Shown: positions 57,915-64,000 of the stretch, one piece after another
Layout of the letters: every line of letters starts with the position of its first letter
Position numbering within the stretch: the first letter of the stretch is position 1
NCBI GenBank assembly: GCA_052387675.1
Contig: JBQTIY010000007.1
Span: 124,001-188,000 of the forward strand
Direction: 5' to 3'
DNA: 64,000 bases
Origin: JBQTIY01 sp052387675
GTDB lineage: Bacteria > Planctomycetota > B15-G4
The notes under the pieces: model-generated
What the model was told of the DNA's origin: nothing
What the model saw: the letters and a program-made list of their open reading frames with translations, nothing else
Databases searched by the model: none
Translations under genes and position numbers: made by a program

Positions 57915-60494
57915 TCAGGGCGTTGTCGAACGCAGCGCGTTGCTCAAGGCCACGCCCTGCACGGCCGCGCCGTCTGGAATTCCGTACTGGTAGAAGATCT
58001 CGAAGCCCGATGGCAGGCCGGACGGCCAGGCCGTCTGCAAGGTGATCGCGCCCGTCGCGCTGGTGACCAGCGGCACCGAGAGCAGCATCGGCAGCGGCAC
58101 CAGCACGCCACCTTTGAAGGGCGTCGGTGCGCCGGCCAGGCCCACGAAGAGCACGGCGAGCGTGCTGGGCTTGGCGGAGGCCAGTGCGATCGACACCGGC
58201 TGCCCGGCGAGTTGCTCGCCGCCGCCAGAAAGCTGCGGCACGCCGAAGCTGCCGGCCAAGCCCCAGCTCATCGGAGCCCAGCTCCCGACCGGACTCAGAC
58301 TCTGGTTGAGCAGCACGCTCACAGTGCCCGACCCGGCGTCGTTCACCGTGACGAGATCGAGCTGGCCATCGCCATCGAGATCCGTGCTGGCCAGCGCGCC
58401 GGGCTCCTCACCCACGCCGAAGCGGCCGCCGTCCTCGAAGCTGCCGTCGCCGAGGCCCAACCACAGCTTGACGCTGTGGCGCGCGAGCGAGGTGATCGCC
58501 AGATCCGCGTTCCCGTCGCCGTTGATGTCGCCGAGTGCCAGCGCGCCGGGGAGTTGGCCGGTGGACAGCGTGGCGCTCAGCGTGAAGCTGCCGTCGCGCT
58601 CGCCCAGCAGGACGCTCGCGTTGTGGCCGGTGTAGTTGGCGGTCGCCAGATCCGGGATGAGGTCGTTGTTGAAGTCGCCGGTCACGATCGACAAGGGCGT
58701 GCCGCCCACCCCCACCGTGCCCTCATCGGCAAAGCTGCCGTCGCCCAGACCGCTGAGCAGCCGCACAGTGCCGCTGCCGCCGGCATTCGTGGCATTCGCG
58801 ACGGCCAAGTCGAGCAGGCTGTCGGCGTTGAAGTCCAGGATCGCAATTGATGAAGGCACCGAGCCCGCCGCGAAGTGGCTCGCCGCGCCAAAGCTGCCGT
58901 CACCCTGACCGAGCAGGATGCTCACGGTGTTGCTGCCGCGGTTGGCGACGGCCAGGTCCGCGTTCCCGTCGCCATTCAGGTCGGCCACGGCCAAGGCGTA
59001 GGGGTCGGAGCCGACGGCGAGAGTGCCCGCGCCCGTCATGCTGCCGTCGCCCACACCGAGCAAAATGCTGAGCGTGTCGCTGCCGGTGTTTGCTACGGCC
59101 AAGTCAGGCACGCCGTCCTCATCGAAATCGCCCGTGACGGCCGCGCGCGGGTCGCTGCCCACCGCCGCCAGCAGAGGGCTCGCGAAGCTGCCCGTGCCCT
59201 GCCCCATGAGCAGACTCACGAGACCGCTGCCGTGTTCATTGACCACGGCCAGATCGTTGGAGCCGTCGCCGTTGAAGTCCGCGCCGACCACGGACTTGGG
59301 CGCATAGCCCACCGAGGAGGTTCCGAGCGCGAAGACGGTGTTGCCGGCGAAGAGGCCTCCGCCGCGGCTGAGCAACACGCTAACCGTCGAAGAGCCCATC
59401 GCGGAAGTCGCCAGATCGGGCCGGCCGTCCTCATCGAAATCACCGACCGCGAGGGTTTCGGGGCCGGTGCCGGCGACGTAGGCGCCGCCGTCGATGAAGC
59501 TGCCGTCCCCGTAGCCGCGCAGGATGACCACGCGGTCGTCGTCGTTAAGGACCACGGCCAGATCGAGGGCCCCGTCGCCATCCAGATCGGAAGCCAGCAG
59601 AGCGTGCGGATCGGAACTCGCCGGGAGCGGAAAGGTGCCGAGCGAGACGAAGGCGCCGGTGCCCAGGCCGCGCAGCACGCGCACGCCACTGCCGACGGCG
59701 GCAGCCAGGTCCACCGCGCCATCGGCATCGAAGTCGGCGGCAATGATGGCCTTGCCCGAACTCAGCGTCGGATAGTTCGTGGGCGCCGAGAAGCTGCCGG
59801 TGCCGGTGCCGAGCAGCACGCTCACCTGTGAGGAACCGGCGCCGTTATTCACCGTGGCCAGGTCCAGCGCACCGTCCGCGTTGAAGTCGGCGGTGGCGAT
59901 GCCCCAGGGATCATGGGCCACTGCGAAAGTGCCGTTGCTCACGAAGCTGCCGTTGCCGAGGCCGAGCAGAATCGTCACGCGATTGACCGTGTGATTGGCA
60001 ACCGCCAGATCAAGCCGGCCATCGTTGCTGAAGTCGCCGGCCACGAGAGCGTAGGGCCAACTGCCCGCCGCGAAACTGCCGCTCCCCGTGAAAGTGCCGT
60101 CGCCCTGGCCGAGCTTGATGCTCACCGTGCCGCTGCTGGTCGCGTTGGCTGTCGCCAAATCCACCTCACCATCGCCATTGAAGTCGCCCAGCGCGATCGC
60201 GCGCGGCGAGGAGTCCACGCCAAAGGGCCCGCCGTCGCTGAACTCGCCGTCGCCTTGGCCGAGCAAGATGCTGACCGCGTTCCCATTCGTGGCGACGGCC
60301 AGGTCCAGCGTGCCGTCGTTGTTGAACTCACCGGCCACGACGCAGCGCGGCATGTACTCGTAGTCGAAGGCCGGCACTGAGAAGCGCGGCGGACCCGACT
60401 GGGCTGCGGCCTGGGGCAGGGCCAGCGCACTCGCGGCAGCCAGCAGCAGCACTCGATTCGCAGTCCACCGCACGGAGCGCAACGCTGTGTTCAT
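57915..60494 (-). CDS. Secreted FG-GAP/VCBS repeat protein (14 repeats) with shared C-terminal domain
   Basis: The 859-residue protein (ATG 60494) has a signal peptide (RVLLLAAASALALPQAAAQ) and then fourteen FG-GAP/VCBS-type repeats. Each has the consensus 'GDFNNDGxxDLAVANxxxxTVSILLGQGDGSF', with DxDxDG-like calcium loops. FG-GAP repeats form calcium-binding propellers in cell-surface proteins. The last ~120 residues are a different domain. It contains PTPFKGGVLVPLPML, LLSVPLVTSATGA, LQTAWPS and VALSNALRS, and matches the C terminus of the SBBP protein at 3,461-6,079. This points to a shared anchoring or export signal. No catalytic motif is seen. Confidence 0.88.
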   Translation of the reverse strand: MNTALRSVRWTANRVLLLAAASALALPQAAAQSGPPRFSVPAFDYEYMPRCVVAGEFNNDGTLDLAVATNGNAVSILLGQGDGEFSDGGPFGVDSSPRAIALGDFNGDGEVDLATANATSSGTVSIKLGQGDGTFTGSGSFAAGSWPYALVAGDFSNDGRLDLAVANHTVNRVTILLGLGNGSFVSNGTFAVAHDPWGIATADFNADGALDLATVNNGAGSSQVSVLLGTGTGSFSAPTNYPTLSSGKAIIAADFDADGAVDLAAAVGSGVRVLRGLGTGAFVSLGTFPLPASSDPHALLASDLDGDGALDLAVVLNDDDRVVILRGYGDGSFIDGGAYVAGTGPETLAVGDFDEDGRPDLATSAMGSSTVSVLLSRGGGLFAGNTVFALGTSSVGYAPKSVVGADFNGDGSNDLAVVNEHGSGLVSLLMGQGTGSFASPLLAAVGSDPRAAVTGDFDEDGVPDLAVANTGSDTLSILLGVGDGSMTGAGTLAVGSDPYALAVADLNGDGNADLAVANRGSNTVSILLGQGDGSFGAASHFAAGSVPSSIAILDFNADSLLDLAVANATNAGGSGTVRLLSGLGDGSFADEGTVGVGGTPLSIVTGDFNNDLIPDLATANYTGHNASVLLGERDGSFTLSATLSTGQLPGALALGDINGDGNADLAITSLARHSVKLWLGLGDGSFEDGGRFGVGEEPGALASTDLDGDGQLDLVTVNDAGSGTVSVLLNQSLSPVGSWAPMSWGLAGSFGVPQLSGGGEQLAGQPVSIALASAKPSTLAVLFVGLAGAPTPFKGGVLVPLPMLLSVPLVTSATGAITLQTAWPSGLPSGFEIFYQYGIPDGAAVQGVALSNALRSTTP

Positions 60495-60644
60495 GGGCCT
60501 TTCCTCTGGGGATCAGGGCCCTTTATATCAGCGCGGCACCCCAGCGGGGGTGCCGGTCACCGGGCGATGATGGTGCGTTTTCGCCGTCCTTGGCATACTC
60601 AGCGCCGAAATCCGCCTCTCCAAAGTTCTGCTCGGAGGAGTGTT

Positions 60645-61118
60645 ATGGGTCTCGTGAATCGGCTGCTGCTGGGTTGTGCGCTGGTCTCGCTGCCAGTGCT
60701 CGCGGCCGGCGGACAAGGCAAGGCGAGCGGACAGTGGCAGCTCCCCTTCGGGCCGCAACCCGGCTTCGTCAACGGCTCGCTTTACATGTCGTCGCCGGTA
60801 CCAACGCCGAGCACCTCGCCTGCCTACCACTTCGCGGGCGTGCTCACGGCCAAGCCCGTGCCGTCGAGCACGATGCTTGCCGGCACGATTCAGGGCACGC
60901 TCGATGACGGCGTCGGCGCGGGGCCCGACTTCCTGGTCGTCGGCACCTACTCCGGACAGCTCTCGGGCATGACGGGCACGGGATCTTTCAGCGTGCAGAC
61001 CATCTCGCCGTCGGCAGCAACTCCGTCCGGAGCCATCTCGGGGACCTTCACCGACATGTTGATCTCGCCCACCTCAGCTCCCGGCAGCTTCACAGGCCGC
61101 TGGAAGATCGGCGGCTGA
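60645..61118 (+). CDS. Small secreted protein of unknown function
   Basis: ATG 60645 is chosen (157 residues) because GGAGGAG lies 6 bases upstream. The product has a signal peptide (MGLVNRLLLGCALVSLPVLAAGG). The mature part is Ser/Thr/Gly/Pro-rich with beta-strand patterning: 'YHFAGVLTAKP', 'AGTIQGTLDDGVG', 'VVGTYSGQLSGMTGTGSFSVQTI', 'SGAISGTFTDMLI' and 'SFTGRWKIGG'. The repeated 'GTxxG(T/S)' pattern recalls small adhesin-like beta proteins. No Cys pattern or catalytic motif stands out. Confidence 0.65.
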   Translation: MGLVNRLLLGCALVSLPVLAAGGQGKASGQWQLPFGPQPGFVNGSLYMSSPVPTPSTSPAYHFAGVLTAKPVPSSTMLAGTIQGTLDDGVGAGPDFLVVGTYSGQLSGMTGTGSFSVQTISPSAATPSGAISGTFTDMLISPTSAPGSFTGRWKIGG

Positions 61119-61172
61119 GCGCGTGGGCTAGTCGCCTAGCACTCCGGGTCGCGAAACGCAGCCTCGCCGGCC

Positions 61173-62798
61173 TCAGATGTACTTGCTGACCGGGCCCATC
61201 GAGCGGCGGATGAGATCGAAGGCCTGGAACTCGACCGGCGCCTTCCACAGGCGCTTGCGCAGCCGCACGCCTGCCGACTTGCGCAGCAAGTGCGAGACGG
61301 GCCCGCGTCCGCCGGCGATGCCGTCGAACCACGGCGCCATCTGCGTGAAGCGCGCCCAAACCTTCTGCACTTCGGGCGGGATCGGCCCCCACCACGAGTT
61401 GAACTTGTAGTCGAAGAAGCGGCCCCACTGCTCGAAGGTGGTGGGCACCGGGTAGTGGTTCTGCTCGACGCTCGGCTTCCAGAACTCGCTGCCGGGAATC
61501 GGCCGGTACGGGAAGACTTCCACCGAGCAGCTCGGGTAGCGCGTCTTCATGTCGGCGGCCTGGTGAATGGTCGCGTACATCGACTCCACCGTTTCGCCGG
61601 GGTAGCCAATGATGTAGGTCAGGCCCGACTTGATGTCGAGCTCGTGCATGCGGCGCATGGCTTCGTCGGTCTGGCCGTCCTTGATGCCCTTGCGCATGAG
61701 CGTCTGCGTCTCTTCCGTCGCGGACTCGGCGCCGAACCAGTTGAGGTGGTTGCCGCTGCGCTTCATGAGCTTCAGCGTGTCCCAGTCGTACTGGCAGATC
61801 TGCTTGATCTCGATCGTGCCGTTCCAGTTGATGTTCAGGCCCTTGTCGAGCAGGCCCTGGCAGAAGTCGACCATGCGCTTCTTGGCCACGCCGAAGTTGG
61901 CGTCCTGGAAGCGCAGCACATCGAAGGGATCCTTCTTGTGAATCACTGCGAGGCGGTCCACCAGCACGTCGGCGTCGAGCGCCACCCAGCGGCGCCCGGC
62001 GATCTCCGGCGAGCAGCAGAAGCTGCACGGCTCGGGGCAGCCGAAGCTGCTGAAGTAGGAAAAACCGCGGTGCGGCCGGCCGGCGAGATGGTGCGGCGGC
62101 GGCAGGCGATTGCGCACGCGGTTGCCGAACTTGGCCGTGCGCTTCTGCAGGTCGTAGTACTTCTGCAGGTCGATGAGATGGAAGCTGGGTTCAGGCAGTT
62201 CGTTGAGGTGCTTGGTGGCGCGATGCGCCGTGTACTGCACCTCGATGGCCTTGCCGGGCGCCGCTGAGCCGCCGCCGCGCGAGCCGCTCTCGCCGCTGGC
62301 GCTGCCGGAAGCGCCGGCCACTCCGCCGGCGCGCAGCGCCAGGCCTTCGATCTTCTCCAGCTCGGCGTGGCCGCCGCCGTTGCGCCAAATCTCCAGCACT
62401 TCGACGAAGGCAATCTCGCCCTGACCGAGCACAACCACGTCGCAGATGTCGCTCGCCAGGTACAGCTCAGGAATGGCCGAGGGAAACCAGCCGCCCCACA
62501 TCATCTTGATGCGCGGGTACTTGGCGCGCACCTTGGCCGCGACGCGCGCGCCGTCCCAAACCTGGTAGCCGAGGATGCAGGAGCTGGCGAAGGCCGTGGC
62601 GCCCTCGCAGGCGTCGAGCACCTGCTGCTCGTAGTCCGGCTCGGTCATCGCGTCGATGAGCACGACTTTCCAGCCGGCGGCCTCCGCTGTGGGCGCGATG
62701 TGCAGCATCTCGAGCGGCAGCAGATCCGCGCAGGGCAGATCGCCGATCGAGGGATCGACGCGGCTCGGCAGGAAGAGGACGACTTTGGGCTGGTTCAT
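61173..62798 (-). CDS. B12-binding radical SAM enzyme
   Basis: The 541-residue protein (ATG 62798) is a class-B radical SAM enzyme. An N-terminal cobalamin-binding fold is followed by 'SFGCPEPCSFCCSPEIAGR', the CxxxCxxC iron-sulfur motif. The B12 region contains 'VLGQGEIAFVEVLEIW'; the usual DxHxxG is not obvious, so B12 binding is inferred from family. Radical SAM strands follow: 'VLRFQDANFGV', 'NWNGTIEIKQICQYDW', 'WFGAESATEETQTLMRKG', 'LTYIIGYPGET'. A Gly/Ser-rich insert (about residue 180) lies between domains. Such enzymes methylate or rearrange unactivated carbons in natural products, lipids or cofactors. The substrate is unknown. Confidence 0.88.
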   Translation of the reverse strand: MNQPKVVLFLPSRVDPSIGDLPCADLLPLEMLHIAPTAEAAGWKVVLIDAMTEPDYEQQVLDACEGATAFASSCILGYQVWDGARVAAKVRAKYPRIKMMWGGWFPSAIPELYLASDICDVVVLGQGEIAFVEVLEIWRNGGGHAELEKIEGLALRAGGVAGASGSASGESGSRGGGSAAPGKAIEVQYTAHRATKHLNELPEPSFHLIDLQKYYDLQKRTAKFGNRVRNRLPPPHHLAGRPHRGFSYFSSFGCPEPCSFCCSPEIAGRRWVALDADVLVDRLAVIHKKDPFDVLRFQDANFGVAKKRMVDFCQGLLDKGLNINWNGTIEIKQICQYDWDTLKLMKRSGNHLNWFGAESATEETQTLMRKGIKDGQTDEAMRRMHELDIKSGLTYIIGYPGETVESMYATIHQAADMKTRYPSCSVEVFPYRPIPGSEFWKPSVEQNHYPVPTTFEQWGRFFDYKFNSWWGPIPPEVQKVWARFTQMAPWFDGIAGGRGPVSHLLRKSAGVRLRKRLWKAPVEFQAFDLIRRSMGPVSKYI

Positions 62799-62820
62799 CG
62801 GGGGTGTATCGCGGGGTGGT

Positions 62821-63129
62821 TCAGGCGGGCTTGGCGGCAGGTGACGTGGCGGTCGGCGCGGCGGCCGGCGGGGCGCCGTCGGCGGTCAGGACAGGCTGCT
62901 GCTTGCCGGTGAAGATCGCACGCACTTCGCCGTCCTTCGGGAAGCGGCCGGCGGCCAGCTTGCTGAAGACCAGCGTGTCGTTCTTCTTCACTTCGAAGCA
63001 GCCTCCATCGGAGGGGATCAGCACCAGGGTCTCGATCTCGCGCTTGTAGGCCTTGATCAGCTCTTCGGTCAGGCTCACGGCCTGAGGTTCGTAGTTTCAC
63101 TTGGCGCAGTAACGGATCTCGACCTTCAT
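62821..63129 (-). CDS. selW: SelW/Rdx-family selenoprotein (in-frame UGA = selenocysteine)
   Basis: From ATG 63129 (GAGG 5 bases upstream) the frame reads MKVEIRYCAKUNYEPQ and continues 'AVSLTEELIKAYKREIETLVLIPSDGGCFEVKKND', 102 residues in all. U is a UGA at 63,099-63,097. The Cys-x-x-Sec redox motif at residues 8-11, the short thioredoxin-like body and the 'GGxFEV' segment are diagnostic of the SelW/SelT/SelH (Rdx) family. A simple caller would truncate this gene to the part after the UGA. A hairpin directly after the UGA fits a bacterial SECIS element. It lies upstream of the radical SAM gene. A Pro/Ala tail follows the domain. Confidence 0.88.
63069..63085 (-). promoter_or_regulatory. SECIS-like hairpin for selW
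   Basis: On the mRNA, UCAGGC and GCCUGA pair (6 bp) around the loop CGUGA, 11 bases after the UGA codon. The distance and the G in the apical loop fit bacterial SECIS elements. Confidence 0.6.
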
Positions 63130-63169
63130 GCTTCCTCGGGGGATTCACGGGAAAACGAGGGGCCCAGGA

Positions 63170-63184
63170 TAGGTGCAAAGTGCC
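63170..63184. repeat. 15-mer shared with 550-564
   Basis: TAGGTGCAAAGTGCC is identical to 550-564. Both copies lie upstream of minus-strand genes, this one 41 bp from the selW start, so it may be a promoter element. Confidence 0.4.
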
Positions 63185-63272
63185 CGAGGCGCCAGGGTGC
63201 CGCCTACGACACAGCGCCCTATCGGCCACAGAGGTCAGGGAAGTTCACCACCTCTTTGCGCCTCAGCGTGCC

Positions 63273-63572
63273 TCAGCGCCGCGTAGGCCGGCGAGCCGCC
63301 TTACGCCGTCGGTTTGCGGGCACTTCCGAACGGCCTGCAGCCACAAGCTCATGGAGCGTCTCGGGTGCGATGTCCGCCCCGTTTGGCCACACGACCGTCC
63401 CCGCAACTCGGTCCACCCTCGCTAGCCGGAAGAACTCGGGACTCGCCAACGGTCGGAAGATGGGACCTCGGAGCAACGGTCCCAGGTCGACGAGGCCACT
63501 CAACCCGTCGGTGAACCACAGCCGGAGTTGCTGCGATCCACAGACCTGAAGCTTCTTCACGCGGGCGATCAT
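63273..63572 (-). CDS. DUF2442 family protein
   Basis: The 99-residue product (ATG 63572) fits DUF2442: 'VKKLQVCGSQQLRLWFTDGLSGLVDLGPLLRGPIFRPLASPEFFRLARVDRVAGTVVWPNGADIAPETLHEL'. These small proteins are usually encoded next to DUF4160 proteins, as here (12-bp gap), and are predicted toxin-antitoxin-like modules. Function is unproven. The C terminus is basic (ANRRRKAARRPTRR), which could bind DNA. Confidence 0.85.
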   Translation of the reverse strand: MIARVKKLQVCGSQQLRLWFTDGLSGLVDLGPLLRGPIFRPLASPEFFRLARVDRVAGTVVWPNGADIAPETLHELVAAGRSEVPANRRRKAARRPTRR

Positions 63573-63584
63573 GCGACCTCCATT

Positions 63585-63845
63585 CTAAGGCAGCGGCGCG
63601 ATCCGCCGCACGGGCAACCCGGACCTAGCGCGCTGCCAGTTCGCCAGGAGTTCCGCGCGATGGCGGCGGGCCCACTGGCGAACCAGGACAACGTCTCGCC
63701 CTCGCAACCGCCCCGCCACCACCTCACCTGACCTGATCTCGACGGCTGCCTGCTCTCGACCGTGGATCGCATGGAAGTGCGGTGGTCCATGATCCTGGTA
63801 GTACAGGTATATGAGAATTCCGTGGAAGGCCGAGATTCGCGGCAT
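63585..63845 (-). CDS. DUF4160 family protein
   Basis: The 86-residue product (ATG 63845) matches DUF4160: 'MPRISAFHGILIYLYYQDHGPPHFHAIHGREQAAVEIRSGEV' with the conserved 'PHFHA' His pair. It forms the typical pair with the DUF2442 gene downstream. The family is predicted to be one half of a toxin-antitoxin module, but its activity is unknown. A GGCTCC/GGAGCC hairpin (63,853-63,868) lies immediately upstream of the start. Confidence 0.85.
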   Translation of the reverse strand: MPRISAFHGILIYLYYQDHGPPHFHAIHGREQAAVEIRSGEVVAGRLRGRDVVLVRQWARRHRAELLANWQRARSGLPVRRIAPLP

Positions 63846-63961
63846 CGGCGAGGGCTCCCTGCGGAGCCGACGGATGTTGACGCTTGGCGTTACACCCCCC
63901 CACTCGAGACTGCCGCTAGCCCATCCTCGAGGGGGATGACGAGGCCGACGGACCATACAAC

Positions 63962-64000
63962 TCAGCGAACCCGGCGCGGCACCAGGCGCTCCTCGATCTC
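63962..64000 (-). CDS. Partial gene, C-terminal end
   Basis: The last 12 codons before a TGA at 63,964-63,962 read EIEERLVPRRVR on the minus strand. Most of the gene lies beyond the window, so nothing more can be said; the call rests only on an open frame at the edge. Confidence 0.3.
   Translation of the reverse strand, partial: EIEERLVPRRVR

Noticed and set aside
62821..63078. 85-residue protein starting MSLTEELIK
   Set aside because: The correct frame extends 51 bases upstream through a UGA that fits selenocysteine of SelW; the shorter start would remove the active site.

Overview
The window is high-GC bacterial DNA with tightly packed operons, many four-base stop/start overlaps (ATGA, GTGA, TTGA, one apparent CTGA) and frequent GTG/TTG starts. 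Several large secreted repeat proteins occur: a YCF48/BNR-type propeller, an SBBP-repeat protein and a 14-repeat FG-GAP/VCBS protein. Two of these share a C-terminal domain. Together with several lipoproteins and a selenoprotein, this best fits an uncultured Planctomycetota-like or related lineage. The assignment is an inference from gene style; there is no rRNA marker. I found no rRNA, tRNA or CRISPR array.

Layout. 0-6 kb: a truncated membrane protein, a small lipoprotein and two secreted beta-propeller proteins. 6.5-11.5 kb: an ABC efflux/lipoprotein-export operon (adaptor, RidA-like protein, ATPase, two permeases). 11.7-13.9 kb: a DUF1579 lipoprotein, an AAA-DUF4143 ATPase and a remnant of a second one. 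13.9-23.2 kb: a complete translationally coupled arginine operon, argG-DUF1611-argC-argD-argF'-argB-argE-argH. It has the N-acylornithine type of transcarbamylase and no argA or argJ, so the DUF1611 protein is a candidate first-step acyltransferase. 23.4-28.5 kb: citrate synthase, then cytochrome-oxidase assembly genes (cupredoxin-like lipoprotein, ctaA, a natural ctaB-SCO1 fusion, ctaM). 28.6-31.2 kb: groES-groEL and a response regulator. 31.4-38.4 kb: thiE, an arylsulfotransferase-like protein, a histidine-rich membrane protein, a heptad-repeat micropeptide, DUF454, an ECF sigma factor with an overlapping Cys-rich micropeptide, and three small enzymes.

38.4-49.3 kb is the accessory region. 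It starts with a palindrome-rich, partly duplicated segment holding a frameshifted RhuM-Fic gene and decayed copies. It continues into what look like two integron gene cassettes delimited by attC-like sites at 41,672-41,741 and 46,084-46,143, in the same orientation as their genes. One cassette holds a zinc-ribbon DNA methyltransferase overlapping a PD-(D/E)XK nuclease fused to a LexA-type S24 self-cleavage domain. The other holds a protein with an N-terminal restriction-endonuclease-like domain and a C-terminal PIN-like nuclease. I read this as a mobile, probably undescribed defence locus.

49.3-64 kb: a Fic protein with a good promoter and repeated operators, an orphan HigA-type regulator, a metal/cobalamin-binding receptor, a membrane cluster (glycosyltransferase-like, ceramidase-like, phosphoesterase), DUF336, Nudix, the FG-GAP protein, a B12-binding radical SAM enzyme, a SelW-type selenoprotein with an in-frame UGA, and a DUF4160-DUF2442 pair.
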